Assembly: GCF_002980525.1 (NCBI RefSeq)
Contig: NZ_PVBQ01000006.1
Coordinates: 268,470-332,469 of the forward strand
Direction of reading: 5' to 3'
DNA length: 64,000 nucleotides
DNA from: Sphingobacterium haloxyli
GTDB lineage: Bacteria; Bacteroidota; Bacteroidia; Sphingobacteriales; Sphingobacteriaceae
Shown: positions 53,952 through 62,569 of the stretch, in pieces
How positions within the stretch are numbered: position 1 is the stretch's first letter
How the letters are laid out: every line of letters begins with the position of its first letter
Made by a program: the position numbers and the translations under genes
Notes under the pieces: generated by a model
What the model saw: the letters and a program-made list of their open reading frames with translations, nothing else
The model's database searches: none
What the model was told of the DNA's origin: nothing

Positions 53952-55148
53952 TTGGAAAAGGATAAGCTATATCGCTTAGTTCGGCGGTACCGTGACGGGA
54001 GCATAACAGATCACGAGCTGAAAGAACTGAAAAAGTATATTCATCAGGAAACTTCCGATCAACTACTGGAGGACATTTTTGCCGAATTGGCCGAGAAGTC
54101 ACCTTTGCCATGGCTGGCCACTGAAAATGCGGATGAGCACTATAGTGCTATTCAGCAGCGGATAAATAGGCAATATGAGCAGGCACCATCCAGTCGTTTT
54201 CGTAAATGGCCGTTTATGCGGGTTGCTGCTGCTCTCTTTATACTGATTGGGGTTACAGCGCTTCTCTTTACAGATACCGACTTATTCGATCGGAGCGAAG
54301 ACGGGACGGATCGGGAGCAGAAACAATGGTCGGCAATCGTTCCGGGGACGAACAAAGCCAAAATCGTATTGGAAAACGGTCGGGAAATTGATCTGGAGAA
54401 ACTTGCGGATAATACCTCGGTAACGATGGACGGATACACGCTCACGAAAAACAAGAAAGGCGAAATTTCGTATAGGATGTTAGATGGAAAGACGCTGGAA
54501 AACGGCTTATACAATACAATTGTTGTTCCGCGCGGTGGCGAATATAAACTGAATCTGCCAGATGGAAGCGAAGTCTGGTTAAATGCAGTAAGCAGCCTCC
54601 GCTACCCTTTGAACTTCGGGGAGGTGGCTAGGAAAGTTGAACTTACGGGCGAGGCTTATTTCCGTGTTGTTAAGAAAACCGTCGGTACAAAAAAGCTACC
54701 CTTTATCGTACAGGTTGGCGATCAGGAATTAGAGGTGCTGGGTACTGCGTTTAATTTAAATAGCTATACCGACAGGATAAAAACAACGTTAGTGGAAGGT
54801 GCTGTTCGCTTACGCTTTCCTAACCGTAGGGAGGAAAAGCTCCTGCCTAACCAGCAATCTATTTACAGTACCCGTTCGGGGAAAATCCAGGTAGAAAAAA
54901 TAAATCCATATTATACGATAGCTTGGCGGACTGGCTCGTTCGCTTTCGACAATGCACCATTGGGAGAGGTTTTAGACTGTCTATCCCGATGGTACGATGT
55001 TTCTTTTGAATATGCTGTTGATAAAGAGCCTGTTCGGTTTACGGGTTCGATTTCCCGCTACGAAAATATAGAGACGCTGTTGGGATTGATTGAGATGACA
55101 AACAGCATAAAATTTGAGATAAAAGAAAGGAGGATCAAGGTGATTTAA
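53952..55148 (+). CDS. FecR-family anti-sigma factor (locus 7)
   Basis: A 398 aa inner-membrane protein starting at TTG (53952; EKDKLYRLVRRYRDGSITDH). A membrane segment is at about 87-106 (PFMRVAAALFILIGVTALLF). The FecR domain has NTIVVPRGGEYKLNLPDGSEVWLNAVSSLRYP, GEAYFRVVKK and LEVLGTAFNLNSY; the DUF4974 end has GEVLDCLSRWYDVSFEYAVDKEPVRFTGSISRYENIETLLGLI. It is close to the FecR of locus 5. It pairs with the sigma factor upstream and the STN-bearing SusC downstream. Confidence 0.94.
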   Translation: MEKDKLYRLVRRYRDGSITDHELKELKKYIHQETSDQLLEDIFAELAEKSPLPWLATENADEHYSAIQQRINRQYEQAPSSRFRKWPFMRVAAALFILIGVTALLFTDTDLFDRSEDGTDREQKQWSAIVPGTNKAKIVLENGREIDLEKLADNTSVTMDGYTLTKNKKGEISYRMLDGKTLENGLYNTIVVPRGGEYKLNLPDGSEVWLNAVSSLRYPLNFGEVARKVELTGEAYFRVVKKTVGTKKLPFIVQVGDQELEVLGTAFNLNSYTDRIKTTLVEGAVRLRFPNRREEKLLPNQQSIYSTRSGKIQVEKINPYYTIAWRTGSFAFDNAPLGEVLDCLSRWYDVSFEYAVDKEPVRFTGSISRYENIETLLGLIEMTNSIKFEIKERRIKVI

Positions 55149-55171
55149 ATAAGTACAGATAGCGTATGTAT

Positions 55172-55213
55172 GAAGAAACAATTATCAGGAACGCCGCGAA
55201 CGCTCCCGATAAT
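55172..55213 (-). terminator. Minus-strand terminator hairpin between fecR and susC (locus 7)
   Basis: On the minus strand ATTATCGGGAGCG pairs with CGTTCCTGATAAT over all 13 positions, two as G-U, around a 7-base loop, followed by TGTTTCTTC. In a plus-strand RNA the same two positions would be A-C mismatches. Confidence 0.6.
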
Positions 55214-55256
55214 ATAGTAAAATGTTGAACAACGATTGCAGAAATAAACACAACCG
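55172..55256 (-). ncRNA. Putative cis-antisense RNA of the susC leader (locus 7)
   Basis: An exact minus-strand -7 element TACATTTG (55263-55270) overlaps the susC start codon, and a minus-strand hairpin with a T-rich tail ends at about 55172. The predicted RNA is about 85 nt and lies opposite the susC leader. I saw no clear -33 element. Expression is inferred. Confidence 0.4.
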
Positions 55257-55265
55257 CAATAGCAA

Positions 55266-58200
55266 ATGTATAAAAAAAATAGTATTTCGATACGCAGGAA
55301 AAGTTGTATTCCTCGAATAAACAGGCTTTTGTCCATGAAATTAGCACTTTTATTAATGTGCGCAGCAACAATACAGGTCAGCGCAATGACTTTTGGCCAG
55401 ACCATTACCTTAAAGCGAAAGAACGCGAAGATGGCCGATGTTCTACAGGCGATCCAAGAGCAAAGTGGCTACCACATTTTTTATGATTCCGCATTGGTAC
55501 CACCGGATCTGAAATTGGATGTCGACATGCGGGAATTATCGATACAGGCGGCTCTTTCAAAAATTTTGACTAAGCACGATATCATTTATAATATCGTCGA
55601 TAAGCATGTTATCCTAACAGAGGGCAAAAAGGCGACGGGAATACCTAGTGCCAAAAAGATGCCCTCAGCGGTACGCCAACAGGCCGTCGTAAAGGGGCGC
55701 GTCAGCAATATCGACGGAGTTGGCTTAGCTAATGTCTCGGTTGTGGAAAAAGATACAGATAACCGTGCAGCTACCGACGAACGCGGAAATTTTGAACTAC
55801 GCGCTTCGAAGTGGCCGGCGGTACTCGTTTTCACATCGGTGGGTTTCCAACGGCAGGAGCTTACGGTAAATCAGGGAAGCGAGGTTGTTATCGAAATGGT
55901 TCCCGCCATCACCGAGATGGATGAAGTGGTGGTCGTGGGATACGGTACACAGCGTCGGAGTGACCTTACGGGATCCGTATCTAGTATCAAGGGCGAGCAA
56001 TTGAGCGTCGCGCCTATAGGCCAATTGTCCAATTCGCTTCAGGGATTGTCGTCGGGGCTTGAAATCGTATCTGGAGGAGGATCTCCGGCAGAAGAGCCTA
56101 CGATACAGATTCGGGGGACAGGTAGTGTCAATTCATCGAACCCTTTAGTGGTAATTGACGGTGTGCCTTCTGGAAAATTGACGGATATCAATCCCAATGA
56201 TATCGAACAGATAGAAGTATTAAAAGATGCTTCCTCAGCGGCAATTTACGGTACGCGAGCGGCCAATGGGGTTATCTTAGTGACGACAAAACGAGGTAAA
56301 TTTGGTCAGCCGACGCAATACAGTGTCAACTTATATTCCGGGATCACCAACGTAAATAATAAACTCGATTTACTTGGTGCGGAAGATCTCGTTATGCTTA
56401 AAAAAGAACGCTATACCAATGATGGGATCACAGCGAATGTCTTCTGGGACGACCCGTATTATGCGGAAGATCGTACCGACTGGCAAGACGAACTTTTTCA
56501 AGCGGGCAGGTTGGAAAATTTCGATCTAAGCATCAGAGGTGGCGGAGAGAAATCGTCTTATCTGACCAGTTTGGGATATTATAACGAAAAAGGGATTATG
56601 TTAAGTTCCAAATTTCGTCGACTATCGGCGCGGGTCAACTCGAACCACGTAATTTCCGATAAACTGAAACTGGTTCAGAACTTTCAATATAACTATCGGA
56701 ATTGGTATAACCCGTCTACGAGTTCGGTGTACAGCGGTGTGCTGTGGCAGGCACTTCGTTTTAACCCGGCCATCCCGGTGATGGACGAAAACGGGGAGTG
56801 GGGAACGGCATCGGCAAATAATGAACTGGGAGACATCAACAATCCTGTGTACGAGCTTTCCACAGAGGACCGGACGAAACGCAACCATAATATGTTAGCT
56901 TCCATAACCTTGGAGTATGCAATTACCGACGATTTGAAGTGGAAAGGTAATATTGGATTTGAGGGGAATCTCTATGAGTCTCGGGACTTCTTCCCAAGTG
57001 TCACCCAACAGATGAGACGACGTAATGACGCAGAATTGGGGATCACAAACCAAGAAAGTTATACGGTTTTGGGCGAAACGTATGTAGATTATCGTCGTGC
57101 TTTTGGTAGCCATCATCTCGATGCAGTGGCCGGGGTCTCCATGCAATCTAGAAACGGCAGTTTCCAAACGGCAAAAAAGATAGGATACGCAGATGAAAGT
57201 CTAGACCAGATCGTATTTGATAACGGCGCTACGATGAACAGTATCATCGGAAATTATGACGTGCCACAAAAATTAGCCTCGGCTTTTGCCAGGCTTAACT
57301 ACAGCTACGCCAATAGATATCTCTTGACCATGACGATGCGGAGCGATGGTTCTTCCAAATTTATGCCCGGTAGAAGGTGGGGATATTTTCCCGGATTTTC
57401 TGCAGGATGGCGGATATCGGAAGAAAATTTCATGGCGGATATATCCTTTCTGGACGATCTAAAGATCAAAGGGGGTTGGGGGATGTTGGGCAACCAGGAA
57501 GTGGCCGATTTGCAATACCTCACCACCATCAAAAGGAATATCGACTACGGTAATAAATACACATTTGGCGCTGACCAAGTTGGCGGCTCCCGCATTACGA
57601 GCCTTGCCAATCCTTTTATTACCTGGGAAAAAACGGCGATGACCAACTTGGGGGTAGATGCGGTATTATTCCAAGGTGGTTTGACGGCAAATGTCGCGTG
57701 GTTTGATAAAAGGACAAGCGATATGCTTATTCCCGCGGTGGTCATGGGTACTGTAGGTAGGGCAACTATTCCGGATTCCAATATCGGGGAGATGCGTAAC
57801 TGGGGTTGGGAAATCGAACTGAACCACCAGAAGCAGTTAGATAACGGCTTTGCTTATAATGTAGGCTTCAATCTTACTTTCCTGAAGAATAAGGTGACCA
57901 AACTTTATGGGAATAACAACTACATTGGCTCTGTCTTTTATGGACGCCAGTCCCAAGAGATTTCCCGCACCTATGAAGGGATGCCTTTAGCTTCTTTTTT
58001 TGGATGGAAGACCGATGGTCTTTACCAGAATCAAGCCGAAATCGATGCCGATGTACACATTCAAAATGACGGACGAAAGGCGGACATAAAACCCGGTGAC
58101 GTTCGATTTGTGGACATCAATGGCGACGGACAGATCGATGAGCAGGACCGCGTCTATCTGGGTGACCCAAATCCGGATGCCATTCTTGGATTGCAACTGG

Positions 58201-58664
58201 GGGTAGGGTTTAAAGGTTGGATGTTGCATGCAAATCTAACTGGAAGTTTTGGCGGACAGCTTTACAACGCCGATCGGATGCAAGGACTCGACCCTACTTA
58301 TTCTTATAATATGTACGCGGAGGCACTAGGTCGTTGGCACGGCGAAGGTACCAGCAATACGATTCCGCGTATGAGCACGCAGCGGACAAATTTAAACCAT
58401 CGGACGTCCGATCTTTTTATTGAAAACGGAAACTTTGTGAAGTTGAAGACGCTTACCTTATCATATAAGATACCTACGTCGGAAAGAAGCTTTTTCCGGG
58501 ATATGAACGTGTACGTCATGGGAGAAAACCTTTTTGTGATGAGCGCTTATAAAGGATATAATCCGGAGATAGGCTACTCCGATGGAAATCTGCAGCGCGG
58601 AGTAGATTACGCAAACTTTCCATTTAGCAGAAAAATTAATTTAGGGCTTAGATTTGATTTTTAA
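55266..58664 (+). CDS. SusC-family TonB-dependent transporter with STN domain (locus 7)
   Basis: The 1132 aa importer has a signal (LLSMKLALLLMCAATIQVSAMTFGQ), an STN domain (KMADVLQAIQEQSGYHIFYDSALVPPDLKLDVDM), a carboxypeptidase-like domain (VKGRVSNIDGVGLANVSVVEKD), a plug from MDEVVVVGYGTQRRSDLTG, and a barrel ending INLGLRFDF. Regulation is through the adjacent FecR and sigma factor. The only enzyme downstream is a glycerophosphodiester phosphodiesterase, so glycerophosphodiesters or teichoic-acid-like polymers are candidate substrates (inference). Confidence 0.96.
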   Translation: MYKKNSISIRRKSCIPRINRLLSMKLALLLMCAATIQVSAMTFGQTITLKRKNAKMADVLQAIQEQSGYHIFYDSALVPPDLKLDVDMRELSIQAALSKILTKHDIIYNIVDKHVILTEGKKATGIPSAKKMPSAVRQQAVVKGRVSNIDGVGLANVSVVEKDTDNRAATDERGNFELRASKWPAVLVFTSVGFQRQELTVNQGSEVVIEMVPAITEMDEVVVVGYGTQRRSDLTGSVSSIKGEQLSVAPIGQLSNSLQGLSSGLEIVSGGGSPAEEPTIQIRGTGSVNSSNPLVVIDGVPSGKLTDINPNDIEQIEVLKDASSAAIYGTRAANGVILVTTKRGKFGQPTQYSVNLYSGITNVNNKLDLLGAEDLVMLKKERYTNDGITANVFWDDPYYAEDRTDWQDELFQAGRLENFDLSIRGGGEKSSYLTSLGYYNEKGIMLSSKFRRLSARVNSNHVISDKLKLVQNFQYNYRNWYNPSTSSVYSGVLWQALRFNPAIPVMDENGEWGTASANNELGDINNPVYELSTEDRTKRNHNMLASITLEYAITDDLKWKGNIGFEGNLYESRDFFPSVTQQMRRRNDAELGITNQESYTVLGETYVDYRRAFGSHHLDAVAGVSMQSRNGSFQTAKKIGYADESLDQIVFDNGATMNSIIGNYDVPQKLASAFARLNYSYANRYLLTMTMRSDGSSKFMPGRRWGYFPGFSAGWRISEENFMADISFLDDLKIKGGWGMLGNQEVADLQYLTTIKRNIDYGNKYTFGADQVGGSRITSLANPFITWEKTAMTNLGVDAVLFQGGLTANVAWFDKRTSDMLIPAVVMGTVGRATIPDSNIGEMRNWGWEIELNHQKQLDNGFAYNVGFNLTFLKNKVTKLYGNNNYIGSVFYGRQSQEISRTYEGMPLASFFGWKTDGLYQNQAEIDADVHIQNDGRKADIKPGDVRFVDINGDGQIDEQDRVYLGDPNPDAILGLQLGVGFKGWMLHANLTGSFGGQLYNADRMQGLDPTYSYNMYAEALGRWHGEGTSNTIPRMSTQRTNLNHRTSDLFIENGNFVKLKTLTLSYKIPTSERSFFRDMNVYVMGENLFVMSAYKGYNPEIGYSDGNLQRGVDYANFPFSRKINLGLRFDF

Positions 58665-58666
58665 AG

Positions 58667-60133
58667 ATGAAGAACAATAATGTATTAACCGTCATCCTTT
58701 TGTGTTTGTCGTGGGGAGTTTCCTCCTGCGATGATCTGCTGGACATTGACGTAAAAGGACAGTATACCGAAGAAAACTATTTCAAAAACGAACAGTCTGT
58801 GGTGGATGCCGTTACGGGGCTTTATGGGATCTTGATAGCGGAAGATTTTGTAGCACACGGAGATTATACATGGGACATCGCATCCGACGATGTATACCGG
58901 GCTGGTGACCATTCGGAGGATGAAGCCATCGAAACATTCACTTTTGATGCTTCCAATCCACAGTTGAGTGCAGGTTGGACATGGAAGTACGAAATGGTCT
59001 CGAGGGCCAATATTATTCTTACGCATGTGCCCGATCTTGCCAATATTTCCCAGGAAATCAAGGATAGAAGCCTCGGAGAGGCCTATTTCTTTCGGGCGTT
59101 TGCTAATTGGTGGTTGTATTTGCCTTATGGCGAGTTTCCACTCCTTACCCAGGAGGACGTTGTGGACGCAAATTATAACAAGCCGAAAGCGGCCATCGAG
59201 GAAGTGCTGCAGGCTATCGAGCAGGACCTACAGGCCGCTGAAAAGCTGCTTCCCGCAACTTCAAGCGCCGGCCGCGTCAATAAAGGTACTGCATGGGCAT
59301 ATTTGACGCAGTTGTACATGCATTGGTCAAGTTATCCGGACAACGAGGATAAGCTGGATCTGGCTATCCACGCTGGCGAGCATATTACGGCCAATGCGAC
59401 ATATGGATTGGCCGACAACTTTCAGGATAATTTTCGTCAGAAAACAGCCGCGCTTCCCGAAATGCTGCTCTACGTGACATCTTCGCAGGCATGGCGTAAT
59501 TCGTCTACGATTTATTATTTCAGCCCACGTACGCTCGGCGGATGGAACTTTTTCCACCCAATGAAAAGTCTTTTTGACGCGTTTGGCAACGACCCACGCA
59601 GGTTGGCGACCATGTGGAGTGACGGAGATATGATCGACGTAGGGAATACGGAAATGAGATACGATGGCAATAGCTCGGAAACAGGTTATCATTTTAATAA
59701 ATATACGACTTTTACGCCTGAGGGTAACCTGAGTTTCGACCTGCTCATTCCTCTTATGCGTTCCAGTGACGTCTATTTGTTGGTCGCAGAGGCCAAGATC
59801 AGGAAGTCGGGAGCGGGTGCCGGCGATGTCGAAATTAATGAGGTGCGCAGAAGAGCACATGCTCAACCGATCTCGGGAGCAGATAAAGATGACCTCATAT
59901 TAGAGAGACGACTGGAACTGGCCGGCGAAAACAGACGCTTTTTTGATCTTATCCGCTGGGACAGGATGGGCTGGGTTGATGTAGCGGAAATATTGAAAAA
60001 TCCAGATGCTGTATATCATGCCGATCGTAATCGTATTAATTTTTCAAGACCGAAACATTACTTTTTTCCGCTGCCGCAGGTAGAGATTGACAAGAGCGGT
60101 GGTGTATTGGTACAAAATCAACATTACAAATGA
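58667..60133 (+). CDS. SusD/RagB-family surface lipoprotein (locus 7)
   Basis: A 488 aa lipoprotein, the shortest SusD in the window. The lipobox is LSWGVSSCDDLLDID. SusD features are SLGEAYFFRAFANWWLYLPYGEFPLLT and ERRLELAGENRRFFDLIRWDRM. It starts two bases after susC and overlaps the GDPD gene by four bases, so the three are translationally coupled. Confidence 0.95.
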   Translation: MKNNNVLTVILLCLSWGVSSCDDLLDIDVKGQYTEENYFKNEQSVVDAVTGLYGILIAEDFVAHGDYTWDIASDDVYRAGDHSEDEAIETFTFDASNPQLSAGWTWKYEMVSRANIILTHVPDLANISQEIKDRSLGEAYFFRAFANWWLYLPYGEFPLLTQEDVVDANYNKPKAAIEEVLQAIEQDLQAAEKLLPATSSAGRVNKGTAWAYLTQLYMHWSSYPDNEDKLDLAIHAGEHITANATYGLADNFQDNFRQKTAALPEMLLYVTSSQAWRNSSTIYYFSPRTLGGWNFFHPMKSLFDAFGNDPRRLATMWSDGDMIDVGNTEMRYDGNSSETGYHFNKYTTFTPEGNLSFDLLIPLMRSSDVYLLVAEAKIRKSGAGAGDVEINEVRRRAHAQPISGADKDDLILERRLELAGENRRFFDLIRWDRMGWVDVAEILKNPDAVYHADRNRINFSRPKHYFFPLPQVEIDKSGGVLVQNQHYK

Positions 60134-60891
60134 ACAAATATATATTGATGATGTTCCTCCTACTGGGAGCAACGCTATGCTGCGAAGCACAGTTTGACCA
60201 TGTTAAACTGATCGCCCACCGGGGTGGGGTGGTGGATGATCAGACCGACGAAAATAGTATAGCTTCAATAGCAAAAGCCGCGGCGAAAGGATATTACATG
60301 GTGGAACTCGATGTACGGATGACGAAAGATAGCGTCTTGATCGTACACCACGACCGTGACCTAAAGCGCTTCTTCGGCGTGGACAAAAGGGTAGATACGC
60401 TAAATTGGGATGCGTTGCGATCCTTTAAATCTGCTAACGGACATACGGTACAAAGACTGGACGACATGTTGCGCGTAGCGGCGGACAACGGACTACAGGT
60501 TATGATTGATCTTAAGATACCGAGCTATCAGCCACGTAGATTTGAAGAAATCTATACCTTGCTTACCGATCTTCATCTGGCTGACCAAGCGCTGATTATC
60601 CCTACCGAGGAAGCCACAGATTACTTCAGGGGGAAAATTAAATTAAGCTGTACAAGAAAGCAAATTGAAAACTATCAACAACGATCGGACTATGCTGCGC
60701 AGCATTATTATTTATTTGCCAATCCCTCGGCAGATGATTTCCAATGGGCAAAACGGAATAATATACAAGTGGTGGGTGTGATCAACTATCACCCGTCAAG
60801 GGAGGATAATTATGAGGAGTCTGCGAGGGCATTAAAAGAAATAGGAGTGGAGTACATCCAGCTGGATAGTCGCTTCGATAAGTTCTTTTAG
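60130..60891 (+). CDS. Secreted glycerophosphodiester phosphodiesterase family protein
   Basis: GDPD enzymes split glycerophosphodiesters into glycerol-3-phosphate and an alcohol. The 253 aa protein has a signal peptide (MNKYILMMFLLLGATLCCEA), the first motif LIAHRGGVVDDQTDENS (His-Arg and Glu), VELDVRMTKDSVLIVHHDRDLKRFFG (Glu, Asp and catalytic His pair), and a TIM-barrel body. The C-terminal part VVGVINYHPSREDNYEESARALKEIGVEYIQLD is a little unusual. It overlaps susD by ATGA and ends at a strong terminator. A piece of its sequence recurs as a shard at 49629. Confidence 0.93.
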   Translation: MNKYILMMFLLLGATLCCEAQFDHVKLIAHRGGVVDDQTDENSIASIAKAAAKGYYMVELDVRMTKDSVLIVHHDRDLKRFFGVDKRVDTLNWDALRSFKSANGHTVQRLDDMLRVAADNGLQVMIDLKIPSYQPRRFEEIYTLLTDLHLADQALIIPTEEATDYFRGKIKLSCTRKQIENYQQRSDYAAQHYYLFANPSADDFQWAKRNNIQVVGVINYHPSREDNYEESARALKEIGVEYIQLDSRFDKFF

Positions 60892-60915
60892 GCAGCATCA
60901 GTTAAGGATATAGTA

Positions 60916-60953
60916 AACTCCCGGGGTACTCCACCAATGCCTCGGGAGTTTTT
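60916..60953 (+). terminator. Intrinsic terminator of locus 7
   Basis: Stem AACTCCCGGGG against CCTCGGGAGTT (11 pairs including one G-T) with a long loop, running into TTT and GTTTT. The stem shares its core with the terminators at 155 and 15880. Confidence 0.85.
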
Positions 60954-61015
60954 GTTTTAAGTTTAGGAACGAGAACTCCAAATTTATTAATAACTTAAGA
61001 CACAAATATTTAGGT

Positions 61016-61906
61016 ATGAAAAGGAGTATTGCGTACTATATTACGATACTAGTCATTAAAGTAAAAGGCTTAAAAAAAACTTTTAGCAAAAATCCTGTTG
61101 ATTATAAAAAGCTCCGTACGGATGATGTTCCTATCTCTAAAAACAGCTATTTCAGGAAGAACAGCTATATGCGGACTTTTACTGAACTCCAGACAACGAT
61201 ATCAGAAGTAAAACCGAAAGACGAATCAAATAAGTTACTTATATTTATACACGGTGGTGCATTTGTTTCTGGCCCTTCCCAACATCATTGGGACGCGGTG
61301 GAGAAAATTTCGAAACAAACACCATATACGATTTGGCTGTGCGATTATCCTAAAGCTCCCGAACATAAGATTTCAGAAATATCAGCGAATATTGATCATA
61401 TCTATAGTAAGGCGCTGGAAAAATTCAACCCAGATAGTATTACTATTATTGGAGATTCTGTTGGCGGGACATTAGCAATTGCACTTACGCAAAGACTCAT
61501 TCAAAAAAATAGTATGTTGCCTTATCGCTTAATATTGATTTCACCGGTGATGGATGCGACACTTTCCAACCCCGAAATCGACGAAATTGATAGGTTAGAT
61601 CCTATGTTATCCAAGAAAGGTGTATTAAGTGCTAAACAGATGTGTGCTGAAAACAACAATCTGAATGACGTATCCATTTCTCCTATAAATGGTAACTTCG
61701 AGCAGTTTCCGAAAACATTGCTATTTCTGGCAGAATATGATATTACCTACCCTGATCAGCGACTTCTCGAAAAAAAGCTAGAAGAATCTAACGTGGCATA
61801 TGATACAATTGTAGGAGAAGGAATGCCTCATATCTGGCCACTTCTTCCAATAATGAAAGAAGCGAAATCCGCGTTCAAAATAATTGTAAATGTATTGAAT
61901 CAGTAG
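61016..61906 (+). CDS. Alpha/beta hydrolase (hormone-sensitive-lipase group)
   Basis: A 296 aa esterase-type protein. The oxyanion-hole motif is IFIHGGAFVSGP (HGG at 79-81), the nucleophile Ser148 lies in GDSVGG, the acid is probably the Asp in YDITYPDQ (about 243), and the His is in GEGMPHIWPLLP (about 275). No signal peptide is clear; the N-terminal YYITILVIKVKG is only weakly hydrophobic. The substrate is unknown; short acyl or acetyl esters are usual. It is transcribed alone. Confidence 0.9.
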   Translation: MKRSIAYYITILVIKVKGLKKTFSKNPVDYKKLRTDDVPISKNSYFRKNSYMRTFTELQTTISEVKPKDESNKLLIFIHGGAFVSGPSQHHWDAVEKISKQTPYTIWLCDYPKAPEHKISEISANIDHIYSKALEKFNPDSITIIGDSVGGTLAIALTQRLIQKNSMLPYRLILISPVMDATLSNPEIDEIDRLDPMLSKKGVLSAKQMCAENNNLNDVSISPINGNFEQFPKTLLFLAEYDITYPDQRLLEKKLEESNVAYDTIVGEGMPHIWPLLPIMKEAKSAFKIIVNVLNQ

Positions 61907-61926
61907 TCTTTTCTTATATCTAAATA

Positions 61927-62011
61927 CATATAATTTATTGTGAGTAGATATTTTTATATGTTTTTGCATATAATACGGTAATTTTTCTTAAATTCGTTGC
62001 AAAAGCATATA
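61927..62011. promoter_or_regulatory. Spaced CATATA sites upstream of the hipB-like gene
   Basis: CATATA occurs at 61927, 61967 and 62006, spaced 40 and 39 bp. The middle one is part of an inverted repeat TATATG-N6-CATATA (61955-61972). HipB-type repressors bind several spaced operators before their own operon, so these are candidate autoregulation sites. Confidence 0.35.
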
Positions 62012-62014
62012 ACA

Positions 62015-62233
62015 ATGATAGTACTTGCAGATTTTGTAAAGCAAAAAAGAAAAGAAGTAAACCTTACACAGGAAGAGTTTGCTGAACGAGCAGGTGTTGC
62101 ATTAACGGTGATCCGAAAAATAGAACAGGGAAAAGAGAACCTGAATCTCGAAAAAGTAAACCAAGTACTTAAAATGTTTGGGCATACTTTGGCTCCCGTA
62201 AATGCAAGAGAACTAGTAACGACAAAGGAGTAA
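62015..62233 (+). CDS. hipB: HipB-like HTH antitoxin/repressor
   Basis: A 72-residue helix-turn-helix protein (Xre/Cro type): FVKQKRKEVNLTQEEFAERAGVALTVIRKIEQGKENLNLEKVNQVLKMFGHTL. ATG at 62015 is preferred over a TTG at 61997 that would add six residues. It is the first gene of a three-gene module with a HipA-N-terminal-domain protein (3 bp gap) and a HipA-like kinase. It probably represses the operon and, with the second protein, restrains the kinase. Confidence 0.88.
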   Translation: MIVLADFVKQKRKEVNLTQEEFAERAGVALTVIRKIEQGKENLNLEKVNQVLKMFGHTLAPVNARELVTTKE

Positions 62234-62236
62234 CTG

Positions 62237-62569
62237 ATGAGGAAAGCATCTATATATTATAAAGATCATTTAGCAGGCATCCTTACGGAGACTGACGATG
62301 GAGAATATGTTTTTCAATATGATGAAGCCTATATCAAAGCTTATCCGAAAGCATTTATAACATTTACCATGCCCGTGAATCCTAAACTCTACAAAGATAA
62401 GCGTCTATTTCCATTTTTTGAGGGATTAATACCAGAAGGCTGGTTATTGGACATCGCGACCAAGAACTGGAAAATCAACCCAAACGACCGGATGGGTTTG
62501 CTGTTAGCGTGCTGTCAAAACTGTATCGGTGCTGTAAGTGTTCAACCTATACCTCAGGAAAATGAGTAA
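62237..62569 (+). CDS. Stand-alone HipA N-terminal-domain protein (HipS-like)
   Basis: The 110 aa protein equals the first subdomain of HipA (Couple_hipA): RKASIYYKDHLAGILTETDDGEYVFQYDEAYIKAYPKAFITFTMPVNP and FPFFEGLIPEGWLLDIATKNWKINPNDRMGLLLACCQNCIGAVSV. In E. coli HipA this part is fused to the kinase; here it is a separate gene overlapping the kinase gene by 8 bp. In the described HipBST system the equivalent small protein, HipS, acts as the antitoxin. The same role is likely here. Confidence 0.85.
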   Translation: MRKASIYYKDHLAGILTETDDGEYVFQYDEAYIKAYPKAFITFTMPVNPKLYKDKRLFPFFEGLIPEGWLLDIATKNWKINPNDRMGLLLACCQNCIGAVSVQPIPQENE

